Positions 1-6,711 of a stretch of DNA of 15,738 nt are shown here, one piece after another. Position numbers and translations under genes: made by a program. The stretch comes from Burkholderiales bacterium (GTDB lineage Bacteria > Pseudomonadota > Gammaproteobacteria > Burkholderiales > SG8-39): assembly GCA_919902965.1 (NCBI GenBank), contig CAKKSJ010000001.1, positions 1-15,738 of the forward strand, written 5' to 3'. The first letter of the stretch is position 1; the number at the start of each line of letters is the position of its first letter. The notes under the pieces were generated by a model, which made no database searches, was not told the DNA's origin, and worked only from the letters and a program-made list of their open reading frames with translations.

Positions 1-281
1 CGCGACAGCAGTTCCTCGGCTACGCGCACGGCGTCGCCGGGGTTGCCGTTGTCGTCGCGCGATATCACCTCCACTTTCTTGCCGAGGACGCCGCCGGACT
101 TGTTGATCTCCTCCAACGCCAGTTCCCAGCCCTTCTTGTAAGGCTCGAGGAACGCGGGGAAGTTCTTGTAGCTGTTCAACTCACCGATCTTGATGGTGTT
201 TTGCGCGGCGGCGGGGCCGCTGAAAACCGCTGTCATTGCCAGCGTCACCGTGGCCAATATAAAAGCTCTGCGTGCAGTCAT
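1..281 (-). CDS. Branched-chain amino acid (Leu/Ile/Val)-type ABC transporter substrate-binding protein, N-terminal part
   Basis: The start codon is ATG at 281-279, with a strong AGGAGG ribosome site at 292-287 and a 5-nt spacer. About 93 codons are visible before the reading frame leaves the window, so the C-terminus is missing. Residues 1-27 form a signal peptide: a short basic MTARR start, a hydrophobic core, then GPAAAQ. The mature part begins NTIKIGELNSY and contains KKGWELALEEINKSGGVLG and a DDNGNPGDAVRVAEEL stretch. This pattern is typical of Peripla_BP_6 (LivJ/LivK-type) receptors that deliver branched-chain amino acids or related organic acids to a LivHMGF transporter from the periplasm. 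The ligand cannot be told from this fragment. It lies 221 bp downstream of glpB on the same strand. It may have its own promoter, since there is an AT-rich patch near 377-390 with a TATATT-like hexamer, but no convincing -35. Confidence 0.9.
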   Translation of the reverse strand, partial: MTARRAFILATVTLAMTAVFSGPAAAQNTIKIGELNSYKNFPAFLEPYKKGWELALEEINKSGGVLGKKVEVISRDDNGNPGDAVRVAEELLS

Positions 282-502
282 GGCTTCCTCCTGTGGTCGT
301 ATTGTCGTCGTTTGATGCAGGCCTTGATTTCCGTTGGCTGACGCCCTGCATCCCGCGCCGGGTCTGCGAGCATGGGAATATACACAATTTTGATTGATCG
401 TAGTGCCGGCCGTGGCAGCGGCTGTTGATCGATGCTTTTGGACGCGGCCTTGAGCAGGCGATGCGCGCTGATTCGCGCTGGCGAAATGTGGGCTGCGCGC
501 TA

Positions 503-1810
503 TTATTGGGTCCGGTTTCGCTGCGCCTGGCTGCTCCGCGCGGCCTGCACTGCGGCATCCACCGCCTTGTATGCAGTCGCGATGGCGACGCCGGCGCCGC
601 AACGTTGCCGCATCCAGTCCTGGTGCGCGAGCAGGCTACCGGCGGCGAACAGGCGCGGGTGGGCGGGCTTGCCCGCGGCATCCAGCGGGCGCCATTGTTC
701 ATCGACGGTTACACCCGAGCGGTTGATGGCGTGGCCGCGCGGATCGAAGTAGTCCGGGCGGTACCAGTCTGCGCGCGACTCGGGTTGGATCACTGCGAGG
801 TTCAGCAAGGTCTCGCGGATTCCGTTTGGATCGGCCCGCAATCCGCCGGAGGTGAAACGCCCGGTCGTGAGTACGGCGGCAGCCGCCTCGATGGTGACGT
901 CCCCATAAGCATCCTCCAGGTGCGCGTTGACGCCCTGCGAGAGGAGTTCAAGACGCTTGACCCGGTGCTGAGGTTCGAGCGCGACGCCGCGTTGCGGCAG
1001 CTGGGTCTCGAACAGTTCGCGCAGGCGCACGCCAGGCACCGCGGGGGGCATGGTGGGAATCTCGAACACGGGCACACCCAGCAGGGACTGCAGCTCGCGA
1101 TGCACATGATCCGGCCGGTGCACGCCGAGAATCGCCGGCAGGCCCAGCGCCTGCGCGCTGCCTAGCAGCGGCGCTATGCGTTCGGCCAGGCGTAGACGCG
1201 TGGCGGGCACTTCCAGGGCGCGGGACAGCACCTCTGCGTACACCTCGGCGCCGCTATCCATATCCGGAAAGCCGATGCGTTGCGCCCGTAGACCTGGCCA
1301 ACGCGGCGCCAGATTCGCGACCACCTCGCGTGCGCTGAAACCGTTCAGGCCGATGAAGTCGAGAACCAGGGTGTCGTGGCCGCCAGCCATCGCCGCGATC
1401 GCGGGCTGCATGGTGAGCGGCAGCGAGAGCGTGGGCTTGAGCGTGCCCGCCGGTGTCAGCGCGAGCAGGTTGTGCCCTCCGGGCGCGGCATAGCCCAGCC
1501 CCATCCCGGTGAGCATGCGCGTGAAACAGTTGAACGCGGTGCGGATGTCGTCTGCGGCGATGTTCGCCAGGGGGTGACGCGGTTCTTCCTCGCGCAGCCG
1601 CAGCAAGGCCTGCCACGGATCGTCGACAAAACCCCTGCCGTCGTGGCCAAGCAGGTCCAGGTAACCGGTGGTAAACGCAATCACCCCGCTGTTGCCCACT
1701 TGCGCCACGCTGACACCGCGCTCCAGCGCGAACAGGCTTGCCGCCATGCCGGCAAGCCCGGAGCCGATCACCAACAGCTCCGCCTGATGGCGACGCGGTC
1801 TTTTGATCAT
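503..1810 (-). CDS. glpB: Anaerobic glycerol-3-phosphate dehydrogenase subunit B (GlpB-like flavoprotein)
   Basis: This is a 435-residue protein. The N-terminal dinucleotide-binding motif is GSGLAG (residues 16-21). A second FAD-contact region, LFAAGSLLAHQDW...CGAGVAIATAY, lies near residues 387-414. It follows the GlpB pattern along its length: a TGYLDLLGHD segment, PTMPPAVPGVRLRELFETQL, a TTGRFTSGGLRADPNGIRE segment and ADWYRPDYFDP all have counterparts in Escherichia coli GlpB. In the known system GlpB is the second subunit of the GlpABC respiratory dehydrogenase, which oxidises sn-glycerol-3-phosphate to dihydroxyacetone phosphate. The ATG at 1810 overlaps the glpA stop codon (ATGA), which implies translational coupling; an AGGA lies 3 nt upstream. 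The frame stays open farther upstream inside glpA, but the ATGA start gives the right family N-terminus. The stop is TAA. No clear terminator follows. Confidence 0.92.
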   Translation of the reverse strand: MIKRPRRHQAELLVIGSGLAGMAASLFALERGVSVAQVGNSGVIAFTTGYLDLLGHDGRGFVDDPWQALLRLREEEPRHPLANIAADDIRTAFNCFTRMLTGMGLGYAAPGGHNLLALTPAGTLKPTLSLPLTMQPAIAAMAGGHDTLVLDFIGLNGFSAREVVANLAPRWPGLRAQRIGFPDMDSGAEVYAEVLSRALEVPATRLRLAERIAPLLGSAQALGLPAILGVHRPDHVHRELQSLLGVPVFEIPTMPPAVPGVRLRELFETQLPQRGVALEPQHRVKRLELLSQGVNAHLEDAYGDVTIEAAAAVLTTGRFTSGGLRADPNGIRETLLNLAVIQPESRADWYRPDYFDPRGHAINRSGVTVDEQWRPLDAAGKPAHPRLFAAGSLLAHQDWMRQRCGAGVAIATAYKAVDAAVQAARSSQAQRNRTQ

Positions 1811-3438
1811 AGGTCCTGCGCGCCGCCGGGCGGGGTCTGCATGTCGTCGTCGGCCAACTGGTCCAGGCCGAGCAGCGCGCAGTGCAAGGCCTCGGCCAGC
1901 TCCAGTTGCGGCAGCTGCTCGCCCCAGGCCACCGGCGCGACGCCTTTGAAACGCTGGGCGACGAAGTCGCGCGTGTTGCGCAATCCCAGCGGCGAGTCGT
2001 ACACCTGCCGGTCGTACAGGTAGGAGCTCACCCGCAGGCTGCAGAACGCACCCTGACAGCTGCCTTTGCCCACACGGCTGCGCACTGCGATGGCGTTGAG
2101 GCTCATCTGCGCTTGCGCACCCGGTGCATTCTCGACGATGGCGTCGATCGCCGATGCCGGCACCATTTCGCATTCACACAGGATCAGGTCGTCCGGTGCT
2201 CGTCGCGCGACCCAGTAGCGGGCTGCGAACCCCGGCTCGGTCCAGCGTATGGCATCCCCGGAGGGCAGCGGCGTGGTTTCAGTTTTGCACAGCTGCTTGT
2301 TGCCCAGGCGCCGCGCGACCAGATCGCCGGTCTTCTCGGCCATCAAGCGAAAGGTGGTGAGCTTGCCGCCGGTCACCGTTGCAAAGTTGTTGAGCCCCTC
2401 GGACTCATGGTCGAACAGGCTGAAGCCGCGACTTGCTTTGCGCCCATCGGCCTCGGCACCGGCGGCCAGCAGCAGCGGACGCACGCCCGAGAACGCGCGG
2501 ATGAAGCGCGTGTGGGCGATCTGCGGCACCAATACGCTACCTTCGGCGACGAGCCTGTCCACCTCGCTAACGGTGGGATGGATGTCGTCCAGGTTCTCCA
2601 ACGTCTGCGAGGTGGTGCCGAGCAGCGACACCGTGCCCCCGGGCACCAGAATGTCGCCGTCACCAGGCGGGCGCAGGCGGTTGATCACGCGCCGGCCGAT
2701 GCGCGTGTTGCCGATGATCAGGGTACCCTTGGAATAGAGCAGTTTGACCCCGGAGCAGCCGGCCAGGCGCGCCACCTTCATCGCCCAGGCGCCGGCGGCG
2801 TTGACCACCTGGCGCGCGCGTATGGTAGTCATTGCGCCGCTGCGCGTATCCTGGCAGATCGCACTGCGGATGCTGCCGGCATCGACGACGAAGCGCTCGA
2901 GCTGCGTGTGCGCAAGAAACATGCTCTGCGTCAGCTGCCGCGCGTGGTTGACGTTCTCCAGCGTGATGCGAAACGGGTCGATGGTCGCATCGCGCACCGC
3001 ATACGCGGCGTACAGCTTTTCACTCAGGCAGGGTTCGAACTCCCGCGCCTCGGCAGGCGTGACGGCGGTGCATTCGATGCCGGCCGCGCGGCAGTGCTCG
3101 GGGAAGCGGGCGGCGAACTCCGGGTCATCGCCCTCGACCGCGACGAACAGGCCGCCGCAGGCATCGATGCATTCGGGCGCGACCGCCTTGAGGATGTCGG
3201 CCTCGCGCCGGCATTCCGCGGCCGTGTCCGGGTCGCGCGCTGCGTACCTGCCGCCGCTGTGCAGCAGGCCGTGGTTGCCTCCGGATGCCCCTGCATTGAG
3301 ATCGCGCCGGTCGATGAGCAGGCAATGGATGCCGCGCAGCGCCAGATCGCGCATCACGCCGGTGCCGGTCACGCCGCCACCGACGATCAGCACCTCGGTT
3401 TCGAACACCGGGCCGTGGCGTGTCGGTCGCGTACTCAT
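1807..3438 (-). CDS. glpA: Anaerobic glycerol-3-phosphate dehydrogenase subunit A (GlpA-like, FAD and BFD-type [2Fe-2S])
   Basis: This 543-residue protein matches GlpA closely in length and motifs. An N-terminal Rossmann motif GGGVTG (20-25) is followed by NAGASGGNHGLLHSGGRYA (48-66), the DAO-family glycerol-3-phosphate dehydrogenase signature. Family blocks VVNAAGAWA, GDILVPGGTVSLLGTTS, FIRAFSGVRPLL and VTGGKLTTFRLMAE are all present. The C-terminal BFD-like domain has C421-x-C423 and C461-x4-C466, the expected [2Fe-2S] ligands, and ends with the GlpA-type RFKGVAPVAWGE block. The enzyme is expected to oxidise glycerol-3-phosphate to dihydroxyacetone phosphate and hand electrons to the partner subunits at the inner membrane. 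The start is ATG at 3438, only 2 nt after the stop of the upstream Fe-S gene, and the end overlaps glpB by 4 nt. The gene is therefore the middle of a tightly coupled operon. The ribosome site is weak, consistent with coupling. Confidence 0.95.
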   Translation of the reverse strand: MSTRPTRHGPVFETEVLIVGGGVTGTGVMRDLALRGIHCLLIDRRDLNAGASGGNHGLLHSGGRYAARDPDTAAECRREADILKAVAPECIDACGGLFVAVEGDDPEFAARFPEHCRAAGIECTAVTPAEAREFEPCLSEKLYAAYAVRDATIDPFRITLENVNHARQLTQSMFLAHTQLERFVVDAGSIRSAICQDTRSGAMTTIRARQVVNAAGAWAMKVARLAGCSGVKLLYSKGTLIIGNTRIGRRVINRLRPPGDGDILVPGGTVSLLGTTSQTLENLDDIHPTVSEVDRLVAEGSVLVPQIAHTRFIRAFSGVRPLLLAAGAEADGRKASRGFSLFDHESEGLNNFATVTGGKLTTFRLMAEKTGDLVARRLGNKQLCKTETTPLPSGDAIRWTEPGFAARYWVARRAPDDLILCECEMVPASAIDAIVENAPGAQAQMSLNAIAVRSRVGKGSCQGAFCSLRVSSYLYDRQVYDSPLGLRNTRDFVAQRFKGVAPVAWGEQLPQLELAEALHCALLGLDQLADDDMQTPPGGAQDL

Positions 3439-3440
3439 GC

Positions 3441-4730
3441 TCAGAGCCCCAGCCCTGCCAGATCGGGTCCCAGGTACTTGCGCTCGTTCTTGCCCAGGAT
3501 GCCGAGCGACAGGCAGATCAAGGTCCAGAAATGCACGACGCGGTAGCGGCCGTGGAAATGCTGGGCCAGGTCGTCGATCTGTGTGTGGCAGTTGTGGCAG
3601 GGCGTGAGCACGTAGTCGGCCTGCGTAGTCGTGATCTGATCGAACTTGCGCTTGCCGTAGGCGTAGCGCGCCTCCTTCATGCCAGCCTGCAGGAAACCGC
3701 CACCGCCGCCGCAGCAGTAGTTGGCGCTGCGACTGGGGGCCATGTCGACGAAGTTATCCTCGCCCACGAGCCTGCGCGCGACGTAGCGCAGGTCGTCGGC
3801 CATGGTATCGCCTAGAGATTTTCGCACCAGCTGGCAGGGGTCCTGCACGGTGAACTTGATGCCCTGCTTGTTCCACTCGGCGTTGACCGGCAGGCGGCCC
3901 TCGCGGATCCAGCGCGCGTAGTAGCTCACCAGGCTGTCCGCCTCGAAGTCGGCCTCGAGTCCGAAGCGCTCCACACCCTTCCACAGGGTATAGAAGGAAT
4001 GGCCGCACTCGGTATTGAGCCACACCTTGCAGCCCAGCCGCTTGACGGCGGCGACGCGCTGCTCGACCATCTTGCGCCAGCTCTGGTCGTCGCCGGTGAA
4101 CATGCAAAAGTTTTCCGCCGCCCAGCCCTTCGACGAATAAGTCCAGTCCGCGCCCACGTAGTCGAAGATTTTCCACAATGGCCCCATCTCCTCGGGTTCC
4201 GTGGCCGGCTCGCGCGAGTTCTGGTTGACGAAGAAGTACGCCCCCTGCTTGTCGATGGGCGCCGCCAGGCGGGCGTAGCGAGCGTCCTGCGCGCGTATCG
4301 AAGCCACCACCTCCTCGACGATCTCGGCGAAATCCTGCTCTTGCAGCCCCATCGCGCTGGTCCCCGGTGAGCGCATTTGCGCTTCGCAGGAGCGCACGAT
4401 CCCCTTGGGTTTCTTCTCGGTCGGCCAGGCGCCCCGGGCCAGGCCCACCAGCACCGAGACGTCGATGCTCATCGGGCAGACGTACTTGCAGCGCTGGCAT
4501 TGGGTGCAGGTCCAGATCCAGGCGGTGGTGGACAGTTCCTCATTCATGCCCAGCATGGCCATGCGGATGAAGCGCCGCGGATCCATGCCTAGCAGGCCGG
4601 AGGCAGGGCAGCCTGCAGCGCACAGCCCGCAGCTCAGACAGGCGTCGTAGCTGGCGCCGGCGGGCAGCAGCTCGCGCGCGGCATCCTTGAAGTCTATCGT
4701 CCGGGTGGCGGTCTGCAATGTCGTATCCAT
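3441..4730 (-). CDS. (Fe-S)-binding oxidoreductase subunit, DsrK/TmcB/HdrD-like, in the GlpC position
   Basis: This 429-residue protein has two N-terminal ferredoxin-type [4Fe-4S] motifs: C31-x2-C34-x2-C37-x3-C41-P and C75-x2-C78-x2-C81-x3-C85-P. Between them DPRRFIRMAMLGMNEE resembles HdrC/DsrK proteins more than E. coli GlpC. The C-terminal half holds one complete CCG (cysteine-rich) domain: C299 in QDPCQL, C339-C340 in YCCGGGGGF, and C378-x2-C381. The preceding cysteine-rich half is reduced to NFCMFTGDD and NTECGHSFY, again as in DsrK/TmcB-type proteins. Its role is inferred: accept electrons from GlpAB and pass them to quinone or another carrier. No clear transmembrane helix is present apart from a short hydrophobic stretch near residues 400-412. 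It is the first gene of the operon. An AAGG lies 3 nt before the ATG at 4730. It could instead belong to a different oxidoreductase using a GlpAB-like module. Confidence 0.85.
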   Translation of the reverse strand: MDTTLQTATRTIDFKDAARELLPAGASYDACLSCGLCAAGCPASGLLGMDPRRFIRMAMLGMNEELSTTAWIWTCTQCQRCKYVCPMSIDVSVLVGLARGAWPTEKKPKGIVRSCEAQMRSPGTSAMGLQEQDFAEIVEEVVASIRAQDARYARLAAPIDKQGAYFFVNQNSREPATEPEEMGPLWKIFDYVGADWTYSSKGWAAENFCMFTGDDQSWRKMVEQRVAAVKRLGCKVWLNTECGHSFYTLWKGVERFGLEADFEADSLVSYYARWIREGRLPVNAEWNKQGIKFTVQDPCQLVRKSLGDTMADDLRYVARRLVGEDNFVDMAPSRSANYCCGGGGGFLQAGMKEARYAYGKRKFDQITTTQADYVLTPCHNCHTQIDDLAQHFHGRYRVVHFWTLICLSLGILGKNERKYLGPDLAGLGL

Positions 4731-4841
4731 GAGCCTTCGATGCGTTGCGCTGCGAATTGCCGGCTGCGTTGACCAGGCGATTGCTCACCGCAGTCCTTCG
4801 CGAATCCGCGCATGCGCGACCAACGCATTAAGCACCTAACA

Positions 4842-4869
4842 CGCTCCCATCGCCCCCGCCGGGGGAGCG
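4842..4869. repeat. GC-rich inverted repeat (hairpin) in the divergent control region
   Basis: CGCTCCC (4842-4848) and GGGAGCG (4863-4869) are exact reverse complements around a 14-nt loop. An alternative inner pairing is CCCCC (4853-4857) with GGGGG (4861-4865). No T-run follows on either strand, so it does not look like an intrinsic terminator. Its role is unknown. Confidence 0.6.
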
Positions 4870-4896
4870 TAGCGAAGCGAAAATAACGCTATATAG

Positions 4897-4938
4897 AGGA
4901 TACGCGAGAGTGCGCGAAGTTGTATTGCGGCACGTCAA
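4897..4938 (-). promoter_or_regulatory. Candidate FNR/Anr-dependent promoter of the glp-type operon
   Basis: A 14-bp dyad TTGCGGCACGTCAA (4925-4938) matches the FNR consensus TTGAT-N4-ATCAA at 7 of 10 fixed positions. On the minus strand a TATCCT hexamer (4902-4897) is placed so that a start near 4890 would put the dyad centre at -41.5, the usual class II activator position. GlpABC is an anaerobic enzyme and FNR-activated in E. coli, so the idea fits, but both elements are imperfect and the match could be chance. The implied leader before the ATG at 4730 is about 160 nt. Confidence 0.3.
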
Positions 4939-5085
4939 TCCTGCGCTTGATTCTGTCCTATCGCGGCTGATCGGAGATATTCGCGGCGACGATGAAAGCT
5001 GCGAGGTAGAATACTGTCCTGCTGGTGGCGCAACACTGCAATGGCCACTCGAATAGTTACTGTTTCTTTAAAGGGTGCAAGGACC

Positions 5086-6669
5086 ATGAAGTCAATTCGC
5101 AAATCAATCCTGCTGTCGGCGTTTGCTGTCAGCGTTCTGAGCGCGGCCGGCATGGCGCAAGCGCGCGATTTGAGCATCGCGCTGGCTACCGAGCCCAGCT
5201 CGATGGACCCGCAATTCCATTCGCTCACGCCCAATATTCAGTTCTCGGAGACCATCTTCGATCCGCTGGTGCGCACGGACGCCGTGGCCAAGCCGATCCC
5301 TTGCCTGGCGGAGTCCTGGACGGTCAATGGCAATGTGTGGTTGTTCAAACTGCGCCGCAACGTCAAGTTCTCCGATGGCTCGCCTTTCACTGCTGACGAC
5401 GTCGTCTTCACCTATGCCCGCGTACCCAAGGTGCCGAACAGCCCGTCTTCGTTCAACCTGTATCTGAAGTCGATTGAAAAGGTCGAGGCGGTCGATCCCC
5501 TGACGCTCAAGATCACCACCAAGGGCCCGTCACCCGTGTTGCTGCCCAATCTGGCGGTGGTGCCGATCATGTCCAAGAACGCCGCATCCGGACCGGCTCC
5601 AGAAGGCAAGACCACGATCGAGTTGAATCGCGGCGAGGGCCTGATCGGCACAGGCCCGTATAAATTCGTCTCATGGAAGCGAGGCGCGGAGATCGTGCTC
5701 GAGCGCAACCCGTCTTACTGGGGCGGCAAGCCGGCTTGGGACAAGGTCATTTACCGGCCGATCTCGAAACCGGCGGCGCGCGTGGCGGCCCTGCTCGCGG
5801 GCGACGTCGATGTGATAGAAAATCCCCCGACGGACGACCTGGCCAGGCTCGAGAAAGATACGAAGCTGCATATCCAGAAGACGCCCTCGGTGCGCGTGAT
5901 TTACATTGCTCTGAACCAGGGAAAGGACGTGCCAGCCGGCATGTCGGGCACCGACGGCAAGAACCCACTGAGCGACAAACGGGTGCGCGAAGCCTTGTCG
6001 CTGGCGATAGACCGCAACGCCATCGTCGCGCGCATCATGGACGGCGTTGCCCTGCCGGCCGCGAATTTGCTGCCTTACCCGGCCTTCGGCACGTCCAAGA
6101 AATATGCGACGGCCCCGGCAGCCGATCCGGCCAAAGCCAAGGAACTGCTGGCCGCCGCCGGCTATCCCAAAGGCTTCACCCTTACACTGGGTTCGCCCAA
6201 CGGCCGCTATATCAACGACCAGCGCATTGCGCAGACCGTGGCAGCCATGTGGGCGAACATCGGTGTCAAGACCGACGTCGATACCACCGCGCCGCCGGTA
6301 TTCTTCAAAAAGCGCAACACCTATGCATTCAGCACCTATCTGGCGGGCTGGGCAGCCGCCACTGGCGAAATGTCCCATCCGCTGACCTCGCTGGTACTCA
6401 GCCATGATCCCAAGCTGGGAGTAGGCACGACCAACTGGTTCCTCTATTCCAATCCCGAACTCGACCGCCTGGTCCTGGATGCGTCCAAGACGCAGGACGA
6501 CGCCAAGCGTGACGAAATGCTGCGGAAGGCGGGTGAGATGGCGATGGCGGATTACGCCATATTGCCCCTGCAGTTCGAGCTATCGGTCTGGGCCATGAAG
6601 AAGGACGTGCGCTACGGCGGCCGCTCGGATCAAATGACCCTGGCGCAAGACATCACGCTGGCCAAATAA
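5086..6669 (+). CDS. Peptide-type (SBP_bac_5) ABC transporter periplasmic substrate-binding protein
   Basis: This 527-residue exported receptor is the first gene of a five-gene importer operon. ATG 5086 is chosen over the in-frame ATG at 5041 because it begins a classic signal peptide: MKSIRKS, a hydrophobic core, then GMAQA with likely cleavage after residue 26, leaving RDLSIALATEPSSMDPQFH. AAAGGG lies 10-15 nt upstream and AAGGA just before the start. The mature protein has the cluster C features: SSMDPQF, FDPLVRTD, LAESWTV, WLFKLRRNVKFSDGSPFTADDVVF and GTGPYKFVSWKRG, then a long second lobe ending DITLAK. The family binds di/oligopeptides, but members also bind nickel, haem, opines and glutathione, so the ligand is open. 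The downstream amidohydrolase gene hints at N-acylated or N-formylated amino acids or peptides. Confidence 0.93.
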   Translation: MKSIRKSILLSAFAVSVLSAAGMAQARDLSIALATEPSSMDPQFHSLTPNIQFSETIFDPLVRTDAVAKPIPCLAESWTVNGNVWLFKLRRNVKFSDGSPFTADDVVFTYARVPKVPNSPSSFNLYLKSIEKVEAVDPLTLKITTKGPSPVLLPNLAVVPIMSKNAASGPAPEGKTTIELNRGEGLIGTGPYKFVSWKRGAEIVLERNPSYWGGKPAWDKVIYRPISKPAARVAALLAGDVDVIENPPTDDLARLEKDTKLHIQKTPSVRVIYIALNQGKDVPAGMSGTDGKNPLSDKRVREALSLAIDRNAIVARIMDGVALPAANLLPYPAFGTSKKYATAPAADPAKAKELLAAAGYPKGFTLTLGSPNGRYINDQRIAQTVAAMWANIGVKTDVDTTAPPVFFKKRNTYAFSTYLAGWAAATGEMSHPLTSLVLSHDPKLGVGTTNWFLYSNPELDRLVLDASKTQDDAKRDEMLRKAGEMAMADYAILPLQFELSVWAMKKDVRYGGRSDQMTLAQDITLAK

Positions 6670-6670
6670 G

Positions 6671-6685
6671 CGCCGTTCGACGGCG
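6671..6685 (+). repeat. Intercistronic hairpin just after the binding-protein stop codon
   Basis: CGCCGT (6671-6676) and ACGGCG (6680-6685) are a perfect inverted repeat around TCG, one base after the TAA at 6667-6669. No T-run follows. Such hairpins after receptor genes in ABC operons often protect the upstream mRNA and let the receptor outnumber the permeases; that role here is inference. Confidence 0.6.
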
Positions 6686-6699
6686 TCGCCAATCAAGAA

Positions 6700-6711
6700 G
6701 CGTTCGAACGC
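6700..6711 (+). repeat. 12-bp perfect palindrome abutting the first permease start codon
   Basis: GCGTTCGAACGC (6700-6711) is its own reverse complement and ends immediately before the GTG start at 6712. It sits between a weak AAGAAG ribosome site (6695-6700) and the start codon, where folding could affect translation of the permease. It shares the GTTCGA core with the hairpin 15 nt upstream. Confidence 0.6.

Larger units (their letters stand above)
4731..5085. other. Divergent intergenic control region between the glp-type operon and the peptide ABC operon
   Basis: The 355 bp between two divergent start codons hold no supported gene. The region must carry promoters for both operons. It contains a GC-rich hairpin (4842-4869), AT-rich stretches at 4881-4902 with TATATA-like hexamers, an FNR-like dyad at 4925-4938, and a TAGAAT hexamer at 5007-5012 that could be a -10 for the plus-strand operon but lacks a good -35. 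A short open frame beginning at 5041 is in frame with the binding-protein gene but precedes the signal peptide. It is read here as leader, not coding. Confidence 0.55.

Noticed and set aside
189..199. Possible conventional amino-acid transporter operon with the glp genes
   Set aside because: Only the receptor start is visible and it has its own strong ribosome site and a 221-bp gap, so membership of the glp operon cannot be claimed.
377..382. TATATT hexamer as promoter of the Leu/Ile/Val-binding protein gene
   Set aside because: No acceptable -35 hexamer lies 16-18 bp upstream, so a promoter here is not supported beyond AT richness.
425..1165. Plus-strand open frames opposite glpB
   Set aside because: They are antisense shadows of a clearly recognisable GlpB, with no motif or ribosome site.
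1882..3546. Long plus-strand open frame opposite glpA and glpC
   Set aside because: It mirrors the true genes on the minus strand, has low-complexity composition typical of antisense GC-rich frames and shows no family motif.
5041..5085. Longer start for the peptide-binding protein at ATG 5041
   Set aside because: It would put 15 polar residues before a normal signal peptide. ATG 5086 has better upstream ribosome sites and gives a standard exported N-terminus.
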